Of a DNA stretch of 64,000 nucleotides, positions 1 through 12,730 are shown piece after piece. Under the pieces are notes generated by a model. That model did no database searches. It was not told the origin of the DNA and saw only the letters and a list, made by a program, of their open reading frames with translations. How positions within the stretch are numbered: the first letter of the stretch is position 1; the number at the start of each line of letters is the position of its first letter. The translations under genes and the position numbers were made by a program. The stretch is from Spongilla lacustris (taxonomy: Eukaryota; Porifera; Demospongiae; Spongillida; Spongillidae), in contig OX442427.1 in the NCBI GenBank assembly GCA_949361645.1, forward strand, positions 3,786,016 to 3,850,015, written 5' to 3'.

Positions 1-262
1 GATGCATGCATAGTTGCTGTGGCAACAGAGTGTGATAGTTAAAAACATGATTAATGAATCATTACAGCATTCATTTTTGATGTCACAGATGTTGAAATCT
101 GCCACATTTGAGTACTTCATTTTTTCCATTCAAAGTTGTGTCGCACGCTTCAACTAAATGTGCACTGAATAGTGTTTTCCAAACACTTGTAATGGCATGT
201 GGGATTTTACCATCAAGTGTAAAGTACAGTTGTAATGTGTTGTAATGTTTACAAATGTACAG

Positions 263-3200
263 ACTTCAAGTACCCACTACCTTTTCTTGGTGCTGTGTTA
301 ATAGCTTACACCATGTTGTATCAGGTGAGAGAAACTTATCACTCTGTACCATCACTTGGATTCATGTACATGTACATGCCCACACAGCTGGTAGTGTCAT
401 TCACAGCTAATGAGATCATCTTTGCTGAAAACTTGAAGTCCTTTGTGGTGGGGATGAACATAACAGTGCAGCTGGTGGCCAAGCTCCTCCCCTTGGAAGC
501 CCCAAAAGTTAACAACCTCTTTGGGAATGCTATCAGCTTTGCTGAGGCTTACGAGGGTTAGTATATGTTTGTGTATACGTTTGTCTCTTGTGCGTTCATA
601 GGTGTACATGTATTGTACAGCTTATTGGCAAGATGCATTGTTTATACATGTACTTGTAGATACATATCATGGCACAAAAGGGTCATGTCAGATGCATGTA
701 GGTGCTTAACTGCACTACTACTAATAATGGATTGGCTGCGCGCCTACATGTACATGTACAAAATGTTGCACATATAGGCGTTCTATTGTGACCTCTGCTC
801 CTCGCATTCAATGTTGTAAAAAAAAAAGAACCAGAATAATGTAACACTAAAACATAGGGCTTCACTTTAAATTTGTTTTGGAGATGATATGAATACATGT
901 ATCTGCTCTGTAGTATGGTGGAGCATATAATTATTGCCCACAACCTTGATGACGGAGAGTTTGATAATGTTTTTGGTAACAGGAGTTGAAAATACATGTA
1001 CATCTGTCTGAAAAGCCCTTGCTCTCCTCTACGTAGTCCGATACTATGATTCCTGAACCTTTTAGATCAAATTGCTTGCATGTCAAATCGACCCCATTGA
1101 ATTTTCTGATGATTGTAAGCATTGGAGATATCTAGATTCGTCATGAAATACAAAACACATTTCTTTCACTACGACTTGCTTGTGAGTCACCAGAAAGAGG
1201 GAAGACACTGAGCTGCCTCTGGTGTTGGAGCATTCTGACCCTAACCTCACCAAGGAATGTGCCACAGGTGCATTTAGTAGCACAGCACAACTAAATGATT
1301 GTGCAAATCATTTGATCATGTATAACATTGCATTTTGTGCTAAGTTCATGGGATCAGCTTGCAAGGCATTTCATACCACTGGCGTTGGAAGGTTGTATAA
1401 GCACCGAGGCTTTAAGGACAAGCAAAAGAAGAGCGCATACAATGACATGCATGGCCACTTCTAAATGGGAAGTCAGATTTTAATGAAAGGATAGTTTTCG
1501 CTGGGATCATTGTGATGCTCCCAGAAAGTTGTTGCCATTATTATAGATGCAATAATTATACATACGTATACATATTGAATTTAGCATTGAGTGCTGTAGC
1601 GTTTATATGCATGTAGTATGTGTTGGCATTTGCATGGTGTAAGTCTACATATGTGTTGTACAGACGTGATGTGTTGCAGTACGTACACATACTTACATGT
1701 GCTCTTCCTTGTCCTAGTCATCCTTCCTTTTGGCTCTATTATTGGATATGGACTGACATGTTTATTCACCTTGTACATGATTATGATGGTTCAGTAAGTA
1801 TATTACACAGTAGTATATAATGTACATACATGTATACAAGTATGTGCAAAAGTTTTGTGAGTGTATCTTACTGCCACTGTATGTACATACATTTTTTTAT
1901 TTTATCTTTAATTTTATGTGAATTGATGCTGAATTTAGGGTTGGTAAAATCCTGAATTCAGAATGAGGATTACAATGTACTTCTGTTTATTACAGCCATT
2001 TCGGTGAAAAGTGAAATCATTAGAACATTGAGAAGCCGTTTGTTCCACCAATGGTGCACACATTCTATAGCTTTAGCCACCTAGAATTCTTCCCAAACTT
2101 TGAGGATTTAAGCACCTTTCACGGCTGTCGCTTACACAAATGGAATAACAGTTTATAATGCTTACAAACAGTGTTGAACATATCAATTTTACTTGTACAT
2201 GTACTTATACAATGTAATTAATGGTGGTAGCACCTCCAGAGAGTTGGTAGTAGTCTATGATCATCCCCCTCTTTCGTCTTCTGTCCCACCACTACTAGTG
2301 ACAGCACTTGTTTGTACCACTGCCAGGTATCGCTGCATTGTTCTCAATGACAGGAGTGCATTTCATTTTTTTTAACCATTGTACCACCTACTTCACTAAG
2401 CTGCCTTGAGTTAATTTGATGCTCGTACCTCCTTTATCCCAAATTCATGAATTTCCTTATGTGGCTCTCCTTAGAGATCTTCGTAACAATTCCTATCTTG
2501 AAAGTAAGCTTCCTCATCTTCCCTCAACTCTATGTTAACAGCGACTTTATTTGCAAACAAAAGAGGAAACAACAGTTGTTTTTCCAACAACAAAAAAAAT
2601 CTAAAATACATGTAGATACCGCTGTTTAGATGAAAGCCTATACAAGTTCAATAACTCTCAAAATACACAAATATGATTCAAATTGAAGTACCTTGCTACT
2701 TGGGCTTAAAGCCATCCTTAATTCAGAATTAAGGATGAAAATAATTAATTTCAAAGTTGTCATGTATGTGTATACCTGTTTCAGTAAACAGATGGTAAGA
2801 GCAGCAAAGGGTGACACATCATTTCTGGACAGCTCTGAGCCCCTTCCATCTCCTGCCTATAGGCTGGTATGTGTGCATGTGCATGTACATGTCTCTAGAG
2901 CCAATAATAATAAATTTTGTAATAAATTGCAAGTTGTAGACTGTTTCATGTACCTCCTCCCTACGTCTCTACCCACCCCACACTCATCCGCAGAAGTGGA
3001 TAGGCTGCATGTACATGTACATTGTAGTTCTGCACCCCACCTTTAGCACCAGTGTGTACAACCTCAAACAGAAGCTGAAACCAGTAACAATAAGCCATGA
3101 ATAAAATTACCAGAAGAATATTAGTGGTTTGGACAGCTGTTGTTACTTGCATGTACACATTTGTGCTTACTGACGTACCATTTTTTTGGCATCCATCTGT

Positions 3201-5717
3201 TTGAATTGAATATCAATGGTGGTTGGTTTATGTGATACAGTTTTTTTATCTTGGTTGAAAATTGGGAGGCAGTCTTCATTCTATTGGAGTAGGTGCCCTA
3301 CCTCATCTCAATGTCTGCCTTAGAAACATTATTAGCTTCATTTCAGACTTAGGAGTGTTCATAAAACTTTGTTAAATTACAGTATATACATTTAGTTGGT
3401 TTCAATACATACTGTATATCGTTAAGCCTTACATGTGTAAATGTAAGTGATCAAAATCTAATTACTATTATGCGCATCAACAACAGCCCAGTACATTCAT
3501 TGTGCTCATTTATGTATTTAGCAGCACAAACATGTACATCATATACATGTAAGAGGTATTATGAGTGTGCAAGACTCACATGCTGCAATTGAGTGGTGTT
3601 TCATTATTTGTAGGCAGCAGCCATGAGATACTGTAGCTTTCAAGTTGGTTACATTGTTTGCAGTAAGTCACATTACTTGTACATGTACATATATACATAC
3701 AGGTTGTTGTGTGCTTTGAAGTGTCTAATATCACGATCCTTTACATGTACAATGTACAATATACATATGTACATGTACATATGTACATGGCAAGGGACAC
3801 CTGATATCAGGTTGAAGCCCACTAGCTTATATGTGTAATGTGTGTGATTTAGTTACAATGTGCTTATGCTGTAATTCAATTTTATATTGAAATTGATGTT
3901 TGAATGGATATTGATGTACATGTATGAGATAAATGCTGAAAGTAGATACATGTAATTTGCTGGTGATCGTATACATGTACAGTGTGTGGGCATCACACTG
4001 GTTTTCCATGTAGTACATGTGCATGTATCAGAAGTGAGAATTTGTACATGTACATGTATGTACAGAGGGGGGGGGTTCATATTGGATCAACGTTGGATCA
4101 AAACACTATTCAATTTTACTCAAACTGTGCATGTCAAAAGTTGCCTCTAGGCAAAGCTTGTGCACAATTCATACAAAGCAAAGCTTTACCTACTACGATC
4201 TGTCTTTGTGTACCCTATAGTTGGATTCTGAAGTTACCAGGGTAACAAGCATCTTTAATAGATACATGTACGTACATGTACCTGGTATACCACCTGCCAC
4301 TTTTGAACAATACAATACAAGCGCAAAGTGACCATTACTTTGTAGCTAAGCAACAAGATGTGTACATTATGCACATGTGTAGCCCCATACATTGCTGCAC
4401 ATGTGTAGCCCCATACATTGCTGCACATGTTACATTACTTCCCTCCTAATGTCTTGCATCCTTGCAAGTTTGTAATGTTTGGTGTAAATTCCATAATGGT
4501 CTGGAGGCCATCAAGAACAATGCTGTTGATCATCACTTCATTATTATCAGCTTCCACAGGCTTCCATGTTGTTTTCCAGAACAGGACTGTGCAGCTTCTA
4601 TCATCACAGCTTGCTCTTTCAAGATTAGCTTAGCCATTCAGCCTTCCTTCTCATTTTCTCTGGGGAGACCATTACATTGCTTCAGATGATTCTATGAACT
4701 ACTGAAGTCTTTGTATAGCCAACCAACCGAATTTGGTAATTGAGGGCTGCATGCAATTGTCCAATTAATGTTTATGGCTCCCACCAAAACGATGCTAGCT
4801 TCTTTGGTCCTTCCTTGCTTCACTGCTGGTACATATACATGTAGCCATACTGGATCTCCCACTGCAAATTTTATGGCGTTCATGAGCAGCATTCATTTTT
4901 ACTTGTAGGTACAGTATTCTGAAGCAATTTGCCCACAATGCCTCCACATTTTGCTCACTTAACCTCCTTCAGTCCTGACATAATGGTCTGCCGACAGCGA
5001 TATCCACTGGTAAGAGTGGTTAGTGGCCAAACTTCACATGGAACGGAGAGGGTGATATGCCTAGCCCAGTCCCTCTGGTTGTGCTTACACATGTAGCTTC
5101 CTAAGTCCTGTTAAAATGATCAGCTTGCCCATTCGCCTCTTGCTTTGTTGATTCCAAGAAACGTACACAGCACCACAGTGACTTGGCTGTTAAGATTGGT
5201 GCCTTGGTCACTATGCAATGTATGGGGAACACCATGCTGACATTCCACCACAGATGCAAGGGTTTTTGGGTCTGTTACATGTATATGCCGGGTACTTATA
5301 TCAAAGTGGTATGGTACATTTATTACAAAAACAGCAAAGAAAGCTTTCAAAAGTGATTTTACATGTACCAACTACATGTAAATGCCTTCCTGTCATCATA
5401 ATTAAATGTATCATTTGAAGGTACTGTGTAGTTTATGCACTCTGCCGTCCAACCTTATTTCATTTTGCCTGTAAAGCCACACTGTCATGGCAGGGCCGCA
5501 CAGTTTATACACGTATAAGCATAAATCAAGTGATTCTTAGAGCAATCAACCTCATTAGGTAAGCCTGAAAGCTTTTTATAAGGGCAGCTTATAAATAATT
5601 TCTCATAATTTGAAATAGAGTTTACAGCTTCTAACTGTACATGCGTAGTTTCATCTGTTTGGTAGACTGGGTATTTAGTACTGTGGGCAAACACATTTGT
5701 TAGGAACGTATCAAAAT

Positions 5718-5749
<32 letters not shown>

Positions 5750-8700
5750 CACACATGTACAAGTATCACTCATGCCTGGCATGTCATAATCAGGTACTTT
5801 TGGTAGAGGTACTGGCCATATAAATGTACATATGTATTGCAGGGTGGCATCACAAGGACTAGTACAGATTCTTGTGTTTTACTGCTGCTGAAATTCATAA
5901 ATTTTCTTCTTCCATTGCCTTGTACATTGTACTTGTTGTCGATGTAGTAAAGTAACTTATGGTACATGTATACATGTATAACAAATAGCTTCGTCTTATA
6001 AAAAGGATCTTTGCGTACCATCTCAAAATTGGATTTTAAATGCTAATATTAGCTGTAACTTATTAACTTACATCTTCAGAAGCTTAAAGTCATCATTCAA
6101 ATCAACGCTTTCACATCACAGACAAACGCTGAAGCCTAGTAGGTACCAGAGGACATCGGAGGTTAACTAATTGCCATTAATGATTGAAATAACTTGAATC
6201 CTGAAGGTAATGCTCAACCTAAATGCAGATGCAAAGTACATGGTCATGTAGGATCATGTCTATTGTGTGGAAGCAGTAGCAAGAGATGTGGATGCACATG
6301 TGATGGCATAGGGCCTGCAGTGGCACTTGCTCGGACGACTGATCATTAACCAACAGCGTGTCAGAAAGAGACCATTTAGAAAGAAAAGCAGCGAAAAGAG
6401 CCAGAATGGAAATATATCCAAATTAGTGGAGCTGCATGGACTGACTCGGATGCAACCATCATGAATTGTGAAGTCATTACAGGCATTTGGATGGAGTGAA
6501 GCAAAACAGAAAAAGCTGCCTAATGAAAGATCAAGGTTAGAAGATGAGTCACTTAAAGATGCTGGTGGATTAGGATGGAGCACCATCTGCATAGCCTTCT
6601 CTCAGTGGCAACTACAACTGCTGAAATTTTGTGTCCTACCAACTCGCACTCCTCCTTCTAGAAGTTGCCCACAGACACACAAAGTTCAACAGCATTTGCT
6701 GGCAAGGATCGTAATCGAGACCACCATCATGATAATGAAAACAAACAAAAAGCATTCTGTCCAAGGTTGTGTTGCTCAATAAGTCCTAGTAAATGGGCTG
6801 CTTCACAAATGGATGCTTTGAAAATTGGCTGGATCTTCCATAGACCAGACAAGAAGATGGCTCTTCCATAGACCAGACAAGAAGGTGGCTCTTCCTTAGA
6901 CCAGACAAGAAGGTGGCTCTTCCATAGACCAGACAAGAAGGTGGCTCTTCCATAGACCAGACAAGAAGGTGGCTCTTCCATAGACCAGACAAGAAGGTGG
7001 CTCTTCCATAGACCAGACAAGAAGGTGGCTCTTCCATAGACCAGACAAGAAGGTGGCTCTTCCATAGACCAGACAAGAAGGTGGCTCTTCCATAGACCAG
7101 ACAAGAAGGTGGCTCTTCCATAGACCAGACAAGCCATGCATCAGCAGTAGAACTACAGAAGAAATTGAAGCTGATAGATAGCAGCTCAGGAGGTAATGGG
7201 GATGAGCCAGATGTCAATCATGATGAGGATGATGATACCAATGATGTGATAACTGCAAATCATTCAGCTGATTATATTTTTGGTGAAGAAGGCAAAGAGA
7301 ATGAAGGTGATGATGACCTTAAAGAAGAAATCTGCTCTGAAGTTGAGGGTAATGACATTGCACCTTCAAGATACTCACCATATGGAAATGGTGACCCATT
7401 AAGGGGTGCAACTGAGTTACTAACCATAGTCTATGTAGAGAAAAAAAATCTGGTCTTATCATAGTCATGGGACCTCGTGATCAGAATAGGAAAGTTCGCA
7501 ATGTTGTATGTGGGGCTGAGGAGCCTTTGCTTGAAAGAATAGTGGTTACTGCAGTTAGCCTAGCTAATGTCTTGGTCACAACTCAGAGGGTGAAAATTAG
7601 GGATGTACGATCACAAACAGAAGAATATAATCTCACTGCAAATTTAGATATTACAAGAACAGAATTTGACTGTAAAGCCATTTTCACCCACTTTGCTCAC
7701 TTAGTTTTACCATTATGCATGTGGCACACATGTGCATTGCTGTGTATACTGATCCATTGTCATTTGATCAACAGGTTGGTTTTTCTATACATTACTACTT
7801 TGGATACTAATGACATTTGGGTTGTTCTGGTACTACGCTTTCAAAGACCACACACATCACGCCATTCATCTGTTTGCCTGGGGACTGTAAGTTGAACATT
7901 TGTTTTTACCTTAAGAATACTTGTTAAATTGTAACTACTAATGCATTTTTGATGCATTGTTTCATATTTACAGTGTCCCTATGGGGTGGAGTATGGTTAT
8001 CTACTATGTGCAGATTGTTGTGTGCAAGGTTCTCTTCGTGGAAAGGGGCAGCGGAAAATTTGTTCTTGTTAGGCACAGGTATGTGTACTAAATATGTGTT
8101 TCATGTATTTGGTGCATATTGTATGGGCTATGACACCAGGCTGTACACCTTTAAGTGTGCTTGTGTACATTTTCATTGCCCAGGGCTGTTGTCACAGGTC
8201 CAGTTCTAAGGTTTTAACCAGACCACCTTTTCCAATTAAAAATTAGTAACTGCTCATATATCTCCTATGTAAATGTACCTAGTTGTATAGGAAGTAAAAG
8301 TCGAGAAACCTGGCAAATTTTTCCTTTGGAAAAAATTATATTGCGTGGTATAAAATACTCTAATTATCCAATAACCTCAAGGTGCTTTGCGTCGAATGTT
8401 ACTTGCGATGCACAAAATCTTAGTTCGGGCTGAATTATCTAATGATATATGTATATCGTATTTTATAAACGAACGGTGGAAACATGTACTTCTACATGTA
8501 CATGTACATGTATGTGCACAAATGTTTTGGTACTATGAAGTCATATTGTGTGTTTCTTTAAGGGGCCGGGGGGAGTGGGGGGGGGAGAGATATGCCAAGT
8601 ATAAGTGTAATGTGCCTCACATTCTATTGTAGGCGTCTTCTACAAGTTGTGAGCTATTTCATTTTCTTCTACAATGTGATGTTTGGTGCTGTTATGTGCT

Positions 8701-11700
8701 TCCTGAGAGCGCTAGGAGTAGTCATGTTTACAATGGTGGCGTCGTTTAGGCTGGACAAGGATGTGTACATGCGAGGCATGGAGGGGTGGGACCTAGGTAA
8801 GTGGAGCACCAGGCTGATGGGGAACACTAATGTATGGGTGCAATAAAGGTACCTTAATGCGATTGCATCGTTCACATACATGTATTCCTGATGTGTCACA
8901 CATGTGCAATGCTGCATGTATAGTACTTCAAGCATACATGTAAATGTACATATAGATCATGAGCAGAAATGGGGGGGCTAGTCATGTTCTAATTTTTCAG
9001 ATCTTTTGGTGACTAATTTATACAATTGTTGTATTTGGTTACATGTAGATGGCTACTTTGTAATATTTTTCTCATTACTTGATGCTATCACCTAGTTTAC
9101 ATGTATGTTTTTGTATTCACTCTTTGACTGCTTAGTGCATATATTATATATATGCCCACATATAGAAAACCAGTGTCACATGGTTATGCACCAAAAGCCC
9201 TATTGGCATAGAGCTATGACTGGAGCATTGGTTTTTTAATTGAAAGCAAAGTGAGCTGCAGGTGTACACGTAATGGTGTCTCTATCGTCTCCAGTGGCTT
9301 AAAATAAGCACCGGCTTGTTATACTAAGACATGGGAGAGCGAAGCCTTTTAAAAAGCCTAGACTTTGGATATAACAACCAGGGATAGAACTATCCGTAAT
9401 AAATTCTGTGATTGCATGAATACATGATAATACAACTGCAATACAAGTAAATGTAAGTGTAATAGACAGCAATCCACTGTATACATCTAAGTAACACTAG
9501 ATCAATCCTGCTATCAGAGCTGATGTGTGAATTTGCTGGTGCTTTATTTGGAGCCATTCCTGTCGTTTCCTATTTCATCAACAGATGTGTACTTTTCTCT
9601 ATGACGTTTTATTTATTTATTTATACAGTGCATGTGAGAAGTGTGTGTACATGTACAAGAGCTTGCTGCAATATTTATGTGTGCAGAATGATATTGTATA
9701 TAACTTACATCATCTTCCATTGCATTCAGGGAACCGCACTTATATTGGTTATGTGTATATGGAATATACACAGAATAATTCAGTTCTGCTTGCGTTTGTT
9801 GAGGTACTTAAAACAGCTGTGAAGCGGCGAGCTGCTAGCGACACATTAGATGACAATGAAGAACCATCAGGTATGGAGCAAAGTGTTTTGTCACATGTAT
9901 AGTGCATGTAGCTTGCAATTTGATGCAAGAGGATGGGCTTTTCTGCAACACTGAAATACACAAGATGTACATTTTGAAACGATTGTGTGAAAAAAAAAGG
10001 ATTACGGCAATCTCATGCAATGCTGAATTTATGCAATATTCATACCTTTAATACATTTTTAAAAATACGTTAAAATGTAAATTTATAATTACATGATTGC
10101 TGTAATACCCATTGGAGCAAATTCAGCATCTAAGCCAGTATTTGTTTAAATGCACTTCAATCCATGCACAAATTTATCTATCTCCAATCATACACAATTG
10201 TAGTTATCCATTATTACAGCACGTAACTGTAGCCAGTCCCTTAGTGCATTTACATGTACAACATGCACATGCGCACATACATTGTACATGTGACCCTATC
10301 GTATGAAATGGTTGAACTATCCTAGGATATCCCCCAAAGCCAGATTCATGTGCCACTGTCGGGAGCTTTGATAATTGGCAAAGAAGGCCCAAAATAATAA
10401 AGGAATTATTTGTGTTGATTTGATACTATTGATGAAATTACATTATGCAGAGTACATGTATATCTTTAAAACCAATACGCCAAAAGATGATTTGTGAACT
10501 CCTGTAAGTGTTTTACTGATCATCAAACAGAATTACATATTTAGTTTTTTAAAGGCTTTATTTTAGGTTATTATTAGAAATGCTATTATTATTTTTCGGG
10601 GGGGGGGGGGGGGGGTCTAGGTGAAAAAAGTTATGAGGTATCAAAGTTAGAGGGAGGGGGGGCATAAGTGTTCTGATATGCAAGTGCTTTAGGTTGCACC
10701 ACGGCGACATAATGACCAAATCATATTTAACCTATCCAGTGCGATTCTACATTATTCATCATATCATCACGTTACTGACATAATTTGTGGGCGTTGCCTT
10801 CAAATACCGCCATCAATTTACTAGTACAACAATCAAAGTGTTGCAAAGCATTGTAAAGATAAAGGCTGTACTAGCGCTAGTAAGCTACGAATACACGTGT
10901 TACTATACTGTTGAGAGGCCACGCCACAGTCACATGTTTACCGTGAGCAAGCCCCACCTGCTCTTGTTTAAATGAGCACTCCCCCCAAATCATAAACAAC
11001 AATGCGTCTTGTTGGGAGTACCACAACATTATACATGTAAATGAGGCACAGGGATGGAGGGTATCGCGATATTGTATGGTACAAATGAAACAGCATCTCT
11101 AGCTGCAAGCAATGAAGTGACAACATGTACAAGAGCAATGCGGCAATGTAGTATTCATCTCATTATTTTTATTGTAGGTGTGGTCAATTGTCGATAGCGT
11201 AATGATTTTTAGGGGTGTCGTAGAAAAAATGGGCGTGTTCATAGGCAGGGGGGGGGGGGGGGGGGGGGATTGACCTGGCCCTTGATTTTAAGAATTTTTA
11301 GGATGATGTCTAACTTTTTTTTTTGTCACCCCATCAGTTTGGCTTGTGACACTCTTAAGCATTGTTGTTGTGTTCTTATTTTACTTATTAGAGAGGACTC
11401 CTCTACTTGTCAACGGCAGTGTTCCAGAGCATATCAATGGCAATAATGGAGATGCTGCATTGCATATCCGTTACTTGAGTGAGATATAATTTGTCTGTAT
11501 CTGTCAGTTCATGCATTCATTGGTATTTCCACACTTGCATTAGTTGGGCTTTTAAATCTTTCGATCTTCGTAAACACTTTGAGTGATGTATCATGTAGGT
11601 TTCAGACCTTTGTCTGAACCTAATGGATAGCTTCACTTACTGCTCTTCTTATGAGTGTCCACAAGATTTTTATCTTGGCCTGGACTTGTCGGTACCATTA

Positions 11701-12006
11701 AAGTAACAAAGTCCATTAGTATTTTAAAAATGGCCGAACAGCATAACATTTTTGCGGCACACCTGGGTGTAGAGCTGTTACATTATATACATGTCTTGTG
11801 CCCATTTCTTCCAATCTCCATGTTACAGTAGCATATTGGTGCGCCAATTTATCTGCATTTTGCTTCCTACAGGTGCTGCACGACCACGTGTCTCACAGAG
11901 GGCACTGAATCGTTGGCTAGTTGCTTATACTCTCCATAGAAACCCAATACTTCAAACCTTCACAGCGCATAAATTGCAACTTACACCACAAACTAACTTA
12001 GCGTGA
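263..12006 (+). CDS. STRA6-like: STRA6-like multi-pass membrane receptor, 5'-partial, 11 exons
   Basis: Exons: 263-324, 388-556, 1718-1793, 2785-2866, 3614-3662, 7775-7886, 7974-8078, 8633-8796, 9730-9870, 11392-11478, 11873-12006 (TGA). All junctions are GT-AG and every phase matches, giving about 392 residues of the C-terminal part; STRA6 proteins are usually 600-700, so the N-terminus lies left of the window. Several hydrophobic segments are visible (exons 1-3, the 7775 exon, the 7974 exon and the 8633 exon). Family-like blocks as I know them are MRYCSFQVGYIVC, MRGMEGWDLG, YIGYVYMEYTQ and the near-terminal RWLVAYTLHRNP. STRA6/RBPR2 proteins bind retinol-binding protein and move retinol across the plasma membrane; the ligand here is inferred only. 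The protein ends in a short polar tail. The gene converges with the Maf gene 501 bp away. Some other STRA6-fold protein is possible; a retinoid role is unproven. Confidence 0.72.
325..387 (+). other. 63-bp intron that is also open in frame
   Basis: It has the donor gtgaga and acceptor cacacag and contains two overlapping TACATGTAC palindromes, typical of noncoding DNA here. It is a multiple of three with no stop, so the reading frame runs through it. I treat it as an intron because removal joins two hydrophobic segments and the insert looks like intron sequence. Retention would add 21 residues. Confidence 0.55.
557..1717 (+). other. STRA6-like intron, no gene recognised
   Basis: Noncoding stretch between phase-1 exons. 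An 80-codon open frame at 1222-1464 has no family resemblance that I can see. TACATGTA motifs are frequent. Confidence 0.4.
4361..4425. repeat. 26-bp direct duplication
   Basis: Two adjacent copies of a 26-bp segment beginning GCACATGTGTAGCCCC lie in the large STRA6-like intron. Confidence 0.8.
4690..5371 (-). pseudogene. Degenerate Ty3/gypsy integrase fragment
   Basis: Read on the minus strand, the segment from 5371 downward contains HTLHSDQGTNLNSQ followed by LCTFLGIN, the signature around the second catalytic Asp of retrotransposon integrases. Across frames, the following blocks resemble the rest of a gypsy integrase: a QRDWARHITLS-like stretch, VEALWANCFRILYLQVK, and finally GDPVWLHVYVPAVKQGR, the GDxVWL motif of the C-terminal domain. 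Frame changes and stops break the frame, so it is dead. It lies antisense in the 4.1-kb STRA6-like intron. No LTRs, RT or RNase H could be seen, so boundaries are unknown. Confidence 0.75.
5718..5745. repeat. (CA)n microsatellite
   Basis: Fourteen CA units, imperfect at the right end (acaaacgcacac). Confidence 0.95.
6838..7131. repeat. 28-bp minisatellite, about 10 copies
   Basis: The near-identical unit begins CTTCCATAGACCAGACAAG and ends GGTGGCT. Because 28 is not a multiple of 3 and the antisense strand lacks stops, all three minus frames stay open and mimic a protein with a 28-residue period; this is an artefact of the repeat. It lies in the STRA6-like intron. Confidence 0.9.
7142..7464 (+). 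other. Unassigned acidic open frame
   Basis: The open frame directly after the 28-bp minisatellite encodes about 100 residues rich in Asp/Glu (NHDEDDDTNDV, GEEGKENEGDDDLKEE) and ends with TAG at 7462-7464. It has no recognised domain. It is enclosed in a STRA6-like intron and ends 310 bp before the next exon. It may be a remnant of a mobile-element protein or an unrelated cryptic exon. No function is offered. Confidence 0.25.
9165..9395 (+). repeat. Dispersed repeat, copy 1
   Basis: Homologous to the reverse complement of 22040-22255. Shared blocks include CATGGTTATGCA near the left end, GCTGCAGGTGTA, TCTATCGTCTCCA in the middle and GCGAAGCCTTTT at the right. Uncharacterised interspersed element; ends not defined. 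It lies between STRA6-like exons 8633-8796 and 9730-9870. Confidence 0.7.
9871..11391 (+). other. STRA6-like intron with poly-G tracts
   Basis: Contains two long poly-G runs (about 10599-10615 and 11249-11268) and scattered TACATGTA. No gene or RNA recognised. Confidence 0.5.
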
Positions 12007-12507
12007 ATTATCTATTTATTGTCATGATAATTATCAAGCACTGCCATATATAACATATTGGCGGTTTTGAAACTTCCGTCGTGTGAATCTGTTAACTTCT
12101 TTTTATTTATCTATCTCTCCATGCATCTTTCTTTTCCACGCTTTCATCCATTGGTGTTATTTATTTGGTGATATAGTTAACATGTTAGTTTCTCATCCGA
12201 AAAGCAGGTGGGTCATTATTCTTACATGCACTCGATCATTATGCTGAAATGATTATAACACTTCAATCATAATGCAATCTACTCATTTATCACACAAACC
12301 ATTACAACACAAGCACACATTGCAATGAATGGGTATTTATAGCAGCTTCATGTCAGCAACATATATGTACATAGAAGTTATGTAACTATGACGTCCCTCC
12401 AGTCTCATACCCAGACTCACACTCGTAAGTTATTACTCTATCTATGGTTATACATGTATAAATATGTGTATGTAACAGGTGCACATGCAAAGATGACCAC
12501 AGTCAGT
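12007..12507. other. Convergent intergenic region
   Basis: A 501-bp gap between the stop codons of the STRA6-like gene (plus) and the Maf gene (minus). Both 3' UTRs must lie here and may overlap. I see no clear canonical AATAAA close to either stop. Confidence 0.5.
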
Positions 12508-12672
12508 TCACATGCAGTTCTGCTTAGTCAAAATGTCCATCAGTTCCACGCACACCCTGTGAAGGGGCAGCCCGACCACATTATAGTAGTCTCCATGGAT
12601 ACCCTGTACCAGAGTGGCCCCAAGCCCCTGGATACCATACCTATACACAAGTTAAGACAGCTCAGGTAGACA

Positions 12673-12730
<58 letters not shown>

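Noticed and set aside
4690..5371. Active retrotransposon integrase gene
   Set aside because: Stops and frame changes break the domain, and no LTRs or reverse transcriptase are visible.
6727..7217. Antisense protein with a 28-residue period (MEEPPSCLVYGRATF type)
   Set aside because: Open in all three minus frames because the 28-bp repeat lacks stops; no start context or domain supports it.
9523..9729. An additional STRA6-like exon before 9730
   Set aside because: The frame looks hydrophobic, but exon 8633-8796 already joins 9730-9870 in phase and the family block continues directly.
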